Positions 1 to 10,400 of a stretch of 64,000 nt of DNA are shown here, piece by piece. The notes under the pieces are model-generated. The model was not told the origin of the DNA and ran no database searches. It was given only the letters and a program-made list of their open reading frames with translations. The DNA comes from Micavibrio sp. UBA5703 (lineage in GTDB: Bacteria > Pseudomonadota > Alphaproteobacteria > Micavibrionales > Micavibrionaceae). The stretch spans positions 1 to 64,000 of the forward strand of contig DIHF01000045.1 of NCBI GenBank assembly GCA_002420015.1, read 5' to 3'. Each line of letters starts with the position of its first letter. Positions within the stretch are counted from its first letter, which is position 1. Position numbers and translations under genes: made by a program.

Positions 1-151
1 GGTTTACTCAGCAACGCCGCAAGCGCCTGGTTTTTGCTTGCGTAGATGCTGATCTTTTCTGTTATTATGCGCTTGGTAATATTGGTTACTCCCCTGGGCT
101 GGTGCATGCGCCGAAATGCCAACGCAGAAGCTGGAAGTATATGGTCAGGAC

Positions 152-943
152 ATGCAATCTTCAAGGCAATCCGTTTTACTGTTGATACCCGCGCTATTGC
201 TGCTTGCCCTTGGATGTGGCACAAGCCCCGCCGTGGCGGAAGATACCCCGCCCGCCGTCCCGCCCGTCCCCGTTCAGGCCGAAACCCTTAAGCCCCGCAT
301 GAACGGCCTTGTGGTGCTGGAGCTTTTTACCTCGCAGGCCTGCACGTTCTGTCCCAAAGCTGACAAGATGCTGGACGACCTGTCGCAGATGGAAAACGTG
401 ATTGCGCTGGCCTGCCACGTCGATTACTTCAGCGACAAAAATGATGAACTGGCAAAGCCGTTTTGCAGCCAAAGGCAAGCCCTCTATCAATCGACCCTAC
501 GCAGCGGCCCAAACTACACGCCCCAGATGGTGATCAACGGCACGTATGATGCCGTGGGCTATAAGCTCGATGAGGTATCGGAGGAAATGTGGGAAGCATC
601 GGCGCAGAAAATCGCCAAAATCAATGTTACGCAGACCGAACAGGAAAACCTTTTCGATCTTTCATTTCCGGATATCGGAGAGCAAATCCAGAAAGACGGA
701 TATGATATCTGGCTGGCGACAACCGAAAAACCCCACCGCGCAAAAAACAAAACCGGACAGAAAGTTGTTTACAGCAATGTCGTCGGCACGATGACACGGC
801 TTGATATCGGACAAGCCTACAAGGACAAAAAGCAACTCCGTATCGCCGCCAACCTCAAGGACTGGCACAAGGGCTTTGTTGTCTTCGCGCAAAACCCGCA
901 AAACGGCCGCATCGTCGCCGCCGGACAATACTTAAAGCCCTGA
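152..943 (+). CDS. DUF1223 thioredoxin-fold secreted/lipoprotein
   Basis: A 263-residue protein with a hydrophobic N-terminal export signal. It contains a lipobox-like LALGC and also a possible signal peptidase I site (AVA-ED), so it could be a lipoprotein or periplasmic. The core has LELFTSQACTFCPKAD, where CxxC follows a beta strand as in the DUF1223 family of thioredoxin-like proteins; their biochemical role is not settled. I chose the ATG at 152 because the signal peptide begins there; an in-frame ATG at 116 would add 12 residues including acidic ones. No partner genes are adjacent. Family assignment is firm, function is open. Confidence 0.85.
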   Translation: MQSSRQSVLLLIPALLLLALGCGTSPAVAEDTPPAVPPVPVQAETLKPRMNGLVVLELFTSQACTFCPKADKMLDDLSQMENVIALACHVDYFSDKNDELAKPFCSQRQALYQSTLRSGPNYTPQMVINGTYDAVGYKLDEVSEEMWEASAQKIAKINVTQTEQENLFDLSFPDIGEQIQKDGYDIWLATTEKPHRAKNKTGQKVVYSNVVGTMTRLDIGQAYKDKKQLRIAANLKDWHKGFVVFAQNPQNGRIVAAGQYLKP

Positions 944-949
944 AAACAA

Positions 950-981
950 AAGCCGCCCTTCATCGAAATGAAGAGCGGCTT
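950..981. terminator. bidirectional hairpin terminator
   Basis: AAGCCGC(c)CTTCAT / ATGAAG(a)GCGGCTT forms a 14-bp stem with one mismatch and a CGAA tetraloop, 6 bases after the DUF1223 stop. Read on the minus strand it is followed by TTTTGTTTT, so it could also end transcription coming leftward from the pseudopilin operon. Confidence 0.7.
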
Positions 982-1127
982 CCGTTTCTGTGTGGGAAAT
1001 CTGATCAAAAAATATGGTGTCCAGCCATAATTTCTGACCCTTTTTAATGCATAAAAGGGAAGGTGTCAAGAAAAAATATATAAAAATCTTATATTAATGC
1101 ATAAAAAATGTATTAGTCTGGTTTTTC

Positions 1128-2504
1128 TTACGGCACCCCGCAATTTATAGTGCCATCATTGTTGATCGACTTAATAAACTGCCCCGCCGGACAAGTCTGA
1201 TCCGGAACGGTGGAAAGCCCGGAAAACGGGTCCGCACAAACAGGTTCGTTATTGACAATGCCAGTCATTGCATGGTTTGGACTGCTGCATCTCATACCGC
1301 GTTTGCCCGTAACCCCTCCTGGCACATCCGGATCATTCTCCGTTGCACGGTTGCCATCGCCGCCGAGCAAGCCCGGTTCGAAACAATCGTCAGGGGGGGG
1401 AGCACCAACAGCCGTGGGACCGCAAACCCTGACGGCCCTGACAGCCTGAGACTTCAATCTGCCGCTGGCGTATACAAGCGCATCGTCTGCATCAGGCAGC
1501 GCAGGGCGGCCGATGTAAACATTGCCGATATTCCTGTTGCGGATGCTTCCTGGGAAAGTAGGACCGGCAGCACCCACCCCCGGCGCGTATTCCCAAAGAT
1601 CGGGGCTGATGAATAACTGGAAGCTGACGATGTCGTCGTTATAGGTGTTGCCTTCCACATCGTTCTTAAGGGCGCTGATGAACAGATCGTCGTCATCGCA
1701 GTTCTCAAACTCGACCGTCACGCCTGAACTGACCGGGGGGGGCGGCGGGTTAGGGGGAGATGGCGAGGGAAGCGTAAAAGCATTGCACGGACCACCAATA
1801 CGCTGGCCGCCCGGCGTATAGGCGCCGCGCCCGTTGAACCCGGCGGATTTAATGACGTAGTGCACGCTTCCCGGTGGATCGACGAGGCTAGGCTCGCGGC
1901 CGCCGCCATTTCCGAATTCGTCCTCAACGCTGATCGCGCCCAAGCTCTCGTTAAAACTATCCGTCTTAACCAGATTTTCGCTAACCGCGTAGGTCAGCTT
2001 GTTGCTCCAGCCGTCAAGAATATCCTCAGACGACAAATCAAGCCTGACGGGATCACCAGCCGCATCAAGCTCCCGCGTGACAAACGGAACGGCCCCGATC
2101 AATATACCATCGTCCACCCCATCCTGGTTATCATCGCGGACTACAGAAGGCATCACGGTCCTGTCACGGCTCACCGTCCTGTCAACACCAATGGGCGTCG
2201 CAACCGGAAAAAGCGGGGGGATATTGTTGGTGCAATCGATCTCCTGCCCATAATCAGCATCGCCGGGCTGCGCGGTAAGGCGCGCCGGACAAGGGTAGCG
2301 TCCAAACTGGGCATGAAAAATAGCAATTTCGGAATTGATCTTTTCAATGCGTTCCAGCGTATCTTTGCGTGGTTTGTCGCTCTGGTATAAATCGTAAGAC
2401 TTGACCATCGTCGAAAGAATAATGCCCGCGATGAGCATGACTATACTCAATTCGACCAGAGTAAAACCTGATTGCCTGTCTTTCATTTTGAACACCATTT
2501 TCAT
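1128..2504 (-). CDS. Large type IV pseudopilin-like protein, fourth gene of the operon
   Basis: About 458 residues. The N-terminus has the class III prepilin signal SG-FTLVELSIVMLIAG: cleavage after Gly, Phe+1, Glu+5, then one hydrophobic helix, as processed by PilD-type prepilin peptidases. After the helix come the motifs shared with the three upstream genes: FGRYPCPA, GAVPF, DILDGWSNKLTYAVSENL and a late Cys motif (MTGIVNNEPVC). It ends with a second CPAGQ...INCG module and has a proline-rich linker around residues 255-265. The ATG at 2504 has AGGA 8 bases upstream; the longest frame (to 2543) begins with TTG inside the upstream gene. Likely a minor pilin or surface pseudopilin; the assembly machine is not in this window. 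Confidence 0.75.
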   Translation of the reverse strand: MKMVFKMKDRQSGFTLVELSIVMLIAGIILSTMVKSYDLYQSDKPRKDTLERIEKINSEIAIFHAQFGRYPCPARLTAQPGDADYGQEIDCTNNIPPLFPVATPIGVDRTVSRDRTVMPSVVRDDNQDGVDDGILIGAVPFVTRELDAAGDPVRLDLSSEDILDGWSNKLTYAVSENLVKTDSFNESLGAISVEDEFGNGGGREPSLVDPPGSVHYVIKSAGFNGRGAYTPGGQRIGGPCNAFTLPSPSPPNPPPPPVSSGVTVEFENCDDDDLFISALKNDVEGNTYNDDIVSFQLFISPDLWEYAPGVGAAGPTFPGSIRNRNIGNVYIGRPALPDADDALVYASGRLKSQAVRAVRVCGPTAVGAPPPDDCFEPGLLGGDGNRATENDPDVPGGVTGKRGMRCSSPNHAMTGIVNNEPVCADPFSGLSTVPDQTCPAGQFIKSINNDGTINCGVP

Positions 2505-2521
2505 TTCCATTTTCCTGTCGA

Positions 2522-4336
2522 TCAAATCTTGCTGCAACGGCAATTATGTTTGTTATACGAAACGCCGGGCAACCCAACTGTAAAGCACGCTCTGTTTCTG
2601 CGCCCGCACTGGCATCCCGCACCGGCCGCTGGCTTAGGCATAGATGTGGCGTTTACAGTCCCGATCTGGTTAACCGGTTTCCACGTGCACTTAGCTCCCG
2701 GCGGCGGCGGACACGTACCGGATGTCGTTGTAGTTTGTGCACCCGACGGGCAGGAGGTTGTAACCGTCTTGGTTATCGACGGACCATAGGCACAGGAAAT
2801 CGTCGTGGTCACTGAACCGCCCAGACAAACGCAGCCGCTGGTATCGGTCGTTGTGGATTGCGCGCCCGACGGACAAACCGTTGTCGTCGTAATTGTTTTC
2901 GTCCCGCCGAGAGCAAAACCGGGGCCGCAGGACACTGTCGCCGTTGTCGTGCCCGCAACGCAGCATGCAGGCAGCATGGCTGCCGGCACCCAGTTAGGCA
3001 CATTGCATGTAAAATTCATTCCCGTCGTCGGACCGACAACCACATCGCCTGCGATTCCGACAGGCAGCGTATCGCTTATGCCGCCGCAAAAAGTATGTAT
3101 TCCGGCCGGGCAGGTAACAATCTTCCGGCAATCCTGCGATCCGTCCGGATTGACCCCCACGAGAAATTCATCGTCGCAACCAGCCTGTATATTCGGCTTG
3201 CAATCGACATTGCCGTCATTGATAGCGGTCACGTACTGATTGGCAGGACAATTCATGCCGGCACCACCGATCTTGTTGGCCTGAAAGCACTTTGTCGATG
3301 CTGGATTAACATCGTCATTGCATAATTGATCGGCGAACACCCTGTCGGCGGTACGCATGGTGCCGCTGACATAAGGCACGCCGCTAGCGGGCTCGGCACC
3401 GATACCGGCAGTGCCGCCGGGGCGTTGCTCGATATTATTTCTATCGGCGGCCGTTCTTTGCCAGAGCGAAAACTCGGCCTGTGAAAAATACGCCATCCGG
3501 TCGTCATAGCGCGCATTGCCGTTGGTGTTACGAAGACCCGTCAGAACATAGCGCGCCCGGTTGTTCTGCGTGTTGCAGTTCTCCCCCTCGACGTTCGTCG
3601 CGGGATTGGGGCATGCCTGAATCTGTACCCCGTTTTTGCTGTAGGCGCCCGCACCGTTCTCCCCCGGAGACAATACCAGGAAATGCGCCACATCCGGTGC
3701 GAACAGGACGGAACCCGGCGGCGTTGCATCGTCGACGATACCGATACCGCCGTGGTCGAGCTGGAATGTCGCCGTAACCGCCAGACGCTCCGTCACCGCA
3801 TAGACGATCCGGTTGCCGTGGCCGTCATAGGTGTATTCCTCGGGGATGTTGAGGTTTTTAAACGGAATGGCACCGCGCCGCACGCGGGGGAATGTGTCGG
3901 GCCCAGGAACGTTATCCGTATCGATCTGCCGTGCGCTGCGCTCGACACAATAACCCACCGCCGGATCGGCCATGTCGCACGTGCCGATAGCCACCTCCGC
4001 CTCATCCGCGCAGCCGGTGGCCGCTTCCCGCCCGTATTGCGGGTTGTCGATCGGTGCGGCCAGCGATGCAGGACAAGGATAGCGCCCGTACTGGGCGCGG
4101 AAGTTGCCGATAGCCGCCGTCAACTGCGACAGGCTGGTTTCCGTCTGGATCATTTTCTTGTTTTCGACATGAATCGTATAGATCGCAAAAAAAGAGCCTA
4201 TCGCAATCCCGACAATAAGAATGACAACGGCCGCCTCTATCAGCGTATAGCCGGAAGTCCTTGAATAGCGACTGAGTCGCATCTTTGCGCTTGCGTCTGT
4301 ACTGCCGTCAATTTTCATTGGTTTTGCCATACCCAT
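2522..4336 (-). CDS. Large Cys-rich type IV pseudopilin-like protein, third gene of the operon
   Basis: About 604 residues. Prepilin signal SG-YTLIEAAVVILIVGIAIG is followed by QLTAAIGNFRAQYGRYPCPA and a globular part nearly identical to the next gene upstream (4336-6159). The C-terminal third is Cys/Thr-rich: repeated CPSGAQ(S/T)TTT modules, then a tail KPVNQ.GTVN..SMP and ACFTVG.PG.SYNKHNCRC that is shared with the upstream paralogue. The ATG at 4336 overlaps the upstream stop (TGATG), implying translational coupling. Probably a surface-exposed pilus-tip or adhesin-like minor pilin (inference from architecture). Confidence 0.75.
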   Translation of the reverse strand: MGMAKPMKIDGSTDASAKMRLSRYSRTSGYTLIEAAVVILIVGIAIGSFFAIYTIHVENKKMIQTETSLSQLTAAIGNFRAQYGRYPCPASLAAPIDNPQYGREAATGCADEAEVAIGTCDMADPAVGYCVERSARQIDTDNVPGPDTFPRVRRGAIPFKNLNIPEEYTYDGHGNRIVYAVTERLAVTATFQLDHGGIGIVDDATPPGSVLFAPDVAHFLVLSPGENGAGAYSKNGVQIQACPNPATNVEGENCNTQNNRARYVLTGLRNTNGNARYDDRMAYFSQAEFSLWQRTAADRNNIEQRPGGTAGIGAEPASGVPYVSGTMRTADRVFADQLCNDDVNPASTKCFQANKIGGAGMNCPANQYVTAINDGNVDCKPNIQAGCDDEFLVGVNPDGSQDCRKIVTCPAGIHTFCGGISDTLPVGIAGDVVVGPTTGMNFTCNVPNWVPAAMLPACCVAGTTTATVSCGPGFALGGTKTITTTTVCPSGAQSTTTDTSGCVCLGGSVTTTISCAYGPSITKTVTTSCPSGAQTTTTSGTCPPPPGAKCTWKPVNQIGTVNATSMPKPAAGAGCQCGRRNRACFTVGLPGVSYNKHNCRCSKI

Positions 4337-6159
4337 CACAGCTCGTCGCAGCGGCAATTATGCTTGTTATATGACTGGCCAGGCGTACCCACCGTGAAAC
4401 AAGCCTTGTTAGGGGACCCACAGTCGCATATCTCCCCAGATGGCGGGTCGGGCATGCTGTTGGTATTCACCGTTCCTGTCTGGTTGACCGGCTTCAATGC
4501 ACATACAATCGGTGCGCAGGTGTTGGAAATTTCTTCCCAATCGCTTTGCTCGCATACTCGTTGATCGGCCTGAGAAGGGGTAAGAATAGCTCTCTCTTCT
4601 ATCTCTCCTCGCTGACCGGCAGGACAGATACTAGTGCGGTAGATGGTAGCACCTGTACATACGCAATGGTCCGCTGTGACCGTTGTCGTCGGGCCAGATG
4701 GCGGCGAACAGGTTCTGACCGTTCGGGTCTCCCTATAGCCCGAATACCCGGCAGGACAATCTGCCGTACCAGTTGTATCGCTAGGAACGCAACATGCTGG
4801 CGCCCCGGATGCCGGCCTCCACCTCGGTGCCCTGCAGGTAAACCTGACTCCTGTCATGGGGCCAATAAACACCTGGCCGTTATTTCCTACTGGCAAGTTC
4901 TCAGTCACATTTGGACAAAACGTATGTGCCCCGGCAGGGCACAAGGAAACTCTCCGGCAAGTCTGCCTTCCGTCCGCTCCGACCCCAACAATAAAATCTC
5001 TGGCACAACCGGCCGTCACGCCGGGCCTACAAACCGGCTGGCCGTTCCTGATGCCTGTCATGTATCCATTAGGGCATTGTATGCCTACCGGGCCCCCAAT
5101 TTTGGTCGCCTCAAAGCAACTCATACCCGAAGCAACACTAAGACGGTCATTGCATAGCTGGTCTGCAAATACCCTGTCGGAAGCCCGTACAGTCCCTCTT
5201 ACATAAGGAACCCCCTCAGTGGGCGTAGCATTGATACCAGCAATACCCTCGGGGCGCTGTTCGATATCGTTCCTGTTAGCAGCCGTCCTTTGCCAGAGCG
5301 AAAACTCAGCCTGTGAAAAATACGCCATGCGATCGTCATGGCGTGCATTATCGTTGGTGGTGCGAAGACCCGTCTGAACATACCGCGCCCGGTTATTCTG
5401 CGTATTACAGTTCTCCCCTTCGACGTTCGTCACGGGATTGGGACAGGGCTGTATCTGAACACCGGCATTGCTGTAGCCGCCGCTATTGTTCTCCCCGGGG
5501 GAGAGAACCAGAAAATGCGCCACATCCGGCGCGAACAGGACAGAACCCGGCGGCGTCGCGTCATCAACGATGTCGATACCGCCATGGTTGGGCTGAAACG
5601 TCGCCGTAACCGCCAGACGTTCCGTCACCGCATAGACAATCCGGTTGCCGTGGCCGTCATAGGTGTATTCCTCGGGGATATTAAGATTCTTGAACGGAAT
5701 GGCCCCGCGCCGCACGCGGGGGAATGTGTCGGGCCCAGGGACGTTATCCGTATCGATCTGCCGTGCGCTGCGCTCGACACAATAACCTACCGCCGGGTCA
5801 CCCATATTGCACGTGCCGATAGCTACCTGCGCCTCATCCGCGCATCCACCGATCGCCTCGCGGCCATATTGCGGATTGTCGACCGGCGCCGTCAGCGATG
5901 CAGGACAAGGATAGCGCCCGTACTGGGCGCGGAAGTTGCCGATAGCCGCCGTCAACTGCGACAAGCTGCTTTCCGTCTGGATCATTTTCTTGTTCTCAGA
6001 GTAGGTCGTGTAAGCTGCAAAAAATGTAGCCATCGCGATACCCACAACAAGAATGACAATCGCCATTTCCAAAAGGGTGTAGCCGGAATCCTTTGAAAAA
6101 TTGTGCAAACTACTTTTACTGGCCGCACTTTCACTGCTGCTCAAGGATACGGAACGCAT
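4336..6159 (-). CDS. Large Cys-rich type IV pseudopilin-like protein, second gene of the operon
   Basis: A 607-residue paralogue of the following gene. Prepilin signal SG-YTLLEMAIVILVVGIAMA lies after a 25-residue leader. Residues about 45-330 closely match the next protein, including the exact stretch NFRAQYGRYPCPASL. From about residue 345 the sequences diverge into different Cys-rich modules, then converge again in the tail ACFTVG.PGQSYNKHNCRC. The start is backed by GGAGG 9 bases upstream, inside the end of the preceding gene (19-bp overlap). No close named family is recognisable beyond the pilin N-terminus. Confidence 0.75.
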   Translation of the reverse strand: MRSVSLSSSESAASKSSLHNFSKDSGYTLLEMAIVILVVGIAMATFFAAYTTYSENKKMIQTESSLSQLTAAIGNFRAQYGRYPCPASLTAPVDNPQYGREAIGGCADEAQVAIGTCNMGDPAVGYCVERSARQIDTDNVPGPDTFPRVRRGAIPFKNLNIPEEYTYDGHGNRIVYAVTERLAVTATFQPNHGGIDIVDDATPPGSVLFAPDVAHFLVLSPGENNSGGYSNAGVQIQPCPNPVTNVEGENCNTQNNRARYVQTGLRTTNDNARHDDRMAYFSQAEFSLWQRTAANRNDIEQRPEGIAGINATPTEGVPYVRGTVRASDRVFADQLCNDRLSVASGMSCFEATKIGGPVGIQCPNGYMTGIRNGQPVCRPGVTAGCARDFIVGVGADGRQTCRRVSLCPAGAHTFCPNVTENLPVGNNGQVFIGPMTGVRFTCRAPRWRPASGAPACCVPSDTTGTADCPAGYSGYRETRTVRTCSPPSGPTTTVTADHCVCTGATIYRTSICPAGQRGEIEERAILTPSQADQRVCEQSDWEEISNTCAPIVCALKPVNQTGTVNTNSMPDPPSGEICDCGSPNKACFTVGTPGQSYNKHNCRCDEL

Positions 6160-7277
6160 TGCAACTGCCCTCCTATCACCGCATTGGCAAGTTGGTTATT
6201 TGGACATGGCGGCCCGGTAATGATACCGGGCGGTAGGGCAAGATCACAAAGCGCAGCATTATTGGCTATACCCGGCATCGCCTCAGTACTGGTCCCATCG
6301 CAACTAATGCCTGCACCGGCGATAATGTCAGGTGTAAAGCAATTGGCACCGTTGGCATCACAATACCGAATTGTATGGGTTGTGCCCGCCTTGATATCGC
6401 CGCCGACATCAAATTCGACCATCGGATCGGGTGTGCCGACACCAACATAACCCAGATTGTTATTACGTATGTCCTCGTTGTTGATCGCCGAATAAGACCA
6501 CAACCCGTTAAGGCCGCTAACGTCATAATACACGACATCGTCGCTGTATTGAGCGCCTGCCACCAAGGTCCGCAAACCCGCGCCCGTAGCATCAAGTCCC
6601 GGCGTTTCAAAATCTGCGTCATTGTCGCAATTCTCCCGCTCGCGGCCATTCACCGCAGCCGGGCAAGGGGCGACTAGAACGCCGCTTGTCGAATACGCCC
6701 CGGCACCATTATCTCCGTGCGAGACAAGAAGATATGGCTGCGAGCCAACGATAGCATTAGGCGCCAGATTATCACCATCCGATTCCACAATACTGATTGC
6801 TCCCTGCGTATCGTCAAATGGAGTGATGCTGCCATTGGCCATGCGCTCGGAAACGGCATAGGTAATCTTTCTTTTCCAGCCATCCAGCGCCATTTCATAT
6901 GGAATATTCAGTGAGGCATAAGGAACCGCGCCGATCAGGACAGGGTCCGGACCGCCTGCGGCATTAGCATCGCGCCCCGTGGCACGACAAATACCGCCAT
7001 TGCAAGTACCAGGCACAGGAATGGCCGGCGGACAAAACTCTCTTCCATGATCAGTAGCATCTTCGTCACGTGTATATGGTGTCGGGCAGGGATAGCGTCC
7101 ATTGGCATCGACGAAATCGCTGACCGCCCTTGCTATGGTCATTTGCGAAAGGCTGGTCTGCTCCTTGACCCGGCGGTTAGTGTACGTGTTGTATTGATAC
7201 AAAAACGGCGTCGCCAGCAAACCGATAATAATCAGCGCCAGCGAAAGCTCTATCAAAGAAAAGCCCTTTTGGTTCAT
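6141..7277 (-). CDS. Type IV pseudopilin-like protein, first gene of the operon
   Basis: About 378 residues from the ATG at 7277, giving a very short leader (MNQKG-FSLIELSLALIIIGLLA). An ATG at 7310 in the same frame is possible. Shared family motifs are NGRYPCPTP, LIGAVPYASLNIPYEMALDGW, ITYAVSERM and HGDNGAGAYSTSGV, followed by a short C-terminal GIANNAALC/GGQLQCVP module. It has no long Cys-rich extension, unlike the next two genes. It lies first in the four-gene operon, downstream of an AT-rich stretch (about 7330-7450) that probably carries the promoter. Confidence 0.75.
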   Translation of the reverse strand: MNQKGFSLIELSLALIIIGLLATPFLYQYNTYTNRRVKEQTSLSQMTIARAVSDFVDANGRYPCPTPYTRDEDATDHGREFCPPAIPVPGTCNGGICRATGRDANAAGGPDPVLIGAVPYASLNIPYEMALDGWKRKITYAVSERMANGSITPFDDTQGAISIVESDGDNLAPNAIVGSQPYLLVSHGDNGAGAYSTSGVLVAPCPAAVNGRERENCDNDADFETPGLDATGAGLRTLVAGAQYSDDVVYYDVSGLNGLWSYSAINNEDIRNNNLGYVGVGTPDPMVEFDVGGDIKAGTTHTIRYCDANGANCFTPDIIAGAGISCDGTSTEAMPGIANNAALCDLALPPGIITGPPCPNNQLANAVIGGQLQCVPYP

Positions 7278-7454
7278 TTTGGTATGATTTCCTGTGTTAT
7301 GAACGCGCATGATGGATAAAGGTCTCCCCACCCCTCTACCTTCTATAATGTACCAAAAATTATAAAATTTACTTAAAATTTAATGTAAATGCAGACAATG
7401 AAAATGGATAAGCTATTGAAATAAAACGACAGTATATTAGTATATGTTAATTAA

Positions 7455-10400
7455 TTAGCCTTTGGCGCGGGATATGCCGGTAAAACCCTGCAAAACCCGC
7501 ATCAAGGCCAATTTTACCCTGGTAAAAACATGCCCTGTATTCTCCCGCCACATCAAAGCCGCCGGGGTCACAATAAGGGTCAGAACTGTCGAAAAGCTAA
7601 GACCGAATGCGATAGCCGTTGAAAGCTGCACCCACCACTGGGTCGATGGCGCACCGACGCTGACCTCGCGGCTGAAGAAATCGATATTCAGTTGAAAAAC
7701 CATCGGCAAAAGCCCGACCACCGTCGTAACCGTCGTCAGGAGAACCGGGCGAAGACGCTGCGCCCCCGTGCGCAGGATAATCTCACGCACCGGCATTTTA
7801 TCGCCATACTCGCGGCGCAAGGTATCGAAGGTGTCGATCAGAACGATATTGTTGTTGACGATAATCCCCGCCAGCGCGATCACGCCGATGCCGCTCATGA
7901 TAATGCCGAAAGGTTGCTGGGTAATCAGCAGACCCAGCATTACGCCGATCGTCGACATGATCACCGCGCTCAATATAAGCATGCCGCTGAAAAAATTATT
8001 GAACTGCGTCACCAGAATAATAGCCATGATAAACAGCGCGACGACAAAGGCCTTGATAAGAAAATTTTGCGCGGTTCTTTGTTCTTCGTCCTCGCCCTTG
8101 AAAGAAATTTCAATGCTGGGATCTATCTTGTCCCTGTTGGCAGCAATCCAGGACTTCACCTGGTTAACCTTTTCGGTCGTATTCATGCCTTCCGGTACAT
8201 CAGCCTGCACGGTAAGAGTCCGCTTCTGATTGGAGCGATTGATAACACCCACCGCCGGCTTTGCTTTGCGCTCGGTAAAGGAACTGATCGGAACGGAACC
8301 GCCCTTGCCTTCGATACGTACGCGGTCAAGCTGGTCGAGGGTGCGCTGCTCGGCAGCATGGCGAATGACGATGTCGATTTCATCATCACTGTCATCCGGC
8401 CTGTACCCGGCAACGATAAGACCGTTCGTCACCATGCGGATGTAATAGCCGATGGTGGTGATATCGATGCCGAATTTCGCGGCCTGCGCGCGATCGACAT
8501 CGACTTGCCACTCGATACCCGGCAAAGGCCGGCTATCCTCGATATCCTGAAAGCCGCCGATTTCGCCAAGACCGCCTCGGATCAAGGCAACAGCCGCGTC
8601 CAGCTTTTCGGGAAAGCGGGATGCAAGCTGAACCTGCACGTCCTTGCCGGTCGGCGGCCCTTCCTCCTGCTTGCGCGCCTCGATAAAAATCCCGGCCAGC
8701 CCCTGAGTGCGTGCCCTGATATCTTCCATGATCTGATTAACCGATGGCCGCCCCGAACCCCAAGGCTCAAATTGAAGCTGAATCTGGCCGATCACATCCT
8801 CGGAAAGTTCCGGCCCCTTTTGCGGAGGTTTTCCCGCACGGGTATAAAATGTTTCAACACCCGGCGTGTCCAGAATGCGCGCTTCGACCTCGCGCACCAG
8901 AAAATCCTGTTCATAGGCAGAAAGATTGCCCCGCGCATGCACGAGAACAGAGGCAAATTCCGGCTCTATATCAGGGAAAAACTCAACCCCGCGGCCAAAT
9001 TTCCCGTAGGCGATCTGCACGCCAACAAGCATGACGACCGCCATCAAAAGGATAAGCCCCGGACGCTTCAACGCCGCATCAAGGACGGAGATATACCAGC
9101 CCGTAAAACCCTTGATGCTTTTCAGATCGCCCGTCTCCGAAGCCACCAGCGCCGCCATAAGTTTCGGATCGCCCGCCGCCCCGGCCTTGCCGAACAAGGC
9201 CCCCATCGTCGGCACAAAAATCAGCGCCATCAGAAGCGACGCTGCTAAAACCGCGATCAGGGTAATGGGCATATATTTCATGAATTCGCCGACGATGTCC
9301 GGCCAGAACAGCAACGGCGCAAATGCCGCCAGCGTCGTCGCGGTGGAGGAAATAACGGGCCAGCACATCCGCATGGCGGCAACGGCATAGGCATCGCGCT
9401 TGTTCATGCCTTCGGCCATCTTGCGGTCGGCGAACTCGACCACGATAATTGCGCCGTCCACCAGCATGCCCGTAGAAAGAATAAGGGCAAAAAGCACAAC
9501 CACATTCACCGTATAACCGACCGTGTAAAGAAACAGAAGCCCGGTCAGAAAAGAACCGGGAATGGCAATACCCACCAGCAACGACGTGCGCATACCGAGC
9601 GCATAAATGATAACGATCATCACCAAAAGAATTGCGCTTATTATGTTGTTCTGGAGATCAAGCAACATGCTTTTGATGTTGCGCGATTCATCCTGCGTAT
9701 AGGAAACAACCACATTATCCGGCCATCCGGCACGTTCCTTATCGACCAAACTACGTATGGAATCGATTGTATCAATAACGTTTTCCCCTGTGCGCTTGAC
9801 GATCTCAAGGGCGATGGCGCGCTCACCGTTAAGGCGGGCAAAGCTCGTGGCGTCCTTGAAGGTGCGGCGGATCTCGGCGATGTCACTGACCTTGATGGCG
9901 GAATCGCCGCTCACGCGCAGCGGCATGTCCATCACGTCATAAACGGTTTCAAACAGGCCGGGCACCTCGATGGCAAAACTCCCGACACCGGTATCCAATT
10001 TTCCTGCGGCCACCAGCCTGTTGGATAAATTGAAAAACGTAAGAATATCAGTCCCGTCCAGCCCATAACTTTCCATCAGTTCAGGCTTGACGATAATCTC
10101 GACAAGCTCCTCGCGGTCGCCCGCGATGTTGGCTTCCAGAACCGTGGGGATAGCCTCTATCTTGTCCTGAAGATTGCGCGCAAGCTTCAAAAGGGTGCGC
10201 TCCGGCACGTTACCGGAAAGTGTAACAACCAGTACAGGAAACAGGCTGAAATTAACCTCGGTGACGGTTTGCTCTTCAACATCGTCGGGCAGTTCAGGGC
10301 GGGCCTGATCGACGGCTTTTTGCACATCGTCGAGCGCCTTTTTCTTGTCGAACCCGGCCTGGAACTCCAGCAGCACGAAACCGCCACCCTGAAAGGCCGT

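Noticed and set aside
1..108. Possible 5' part of a minus-strand gene running off the left edge (open frame from an ATG near 108)
   Set aside because: No Shine-Dalgarno sequence and only ~35 codons with no motif; too little to call.
7692..9248. A 518-codon plus-strand frame
   Set aside because: Antisense to the RND pump gene and of very basic, low-complexity composition.
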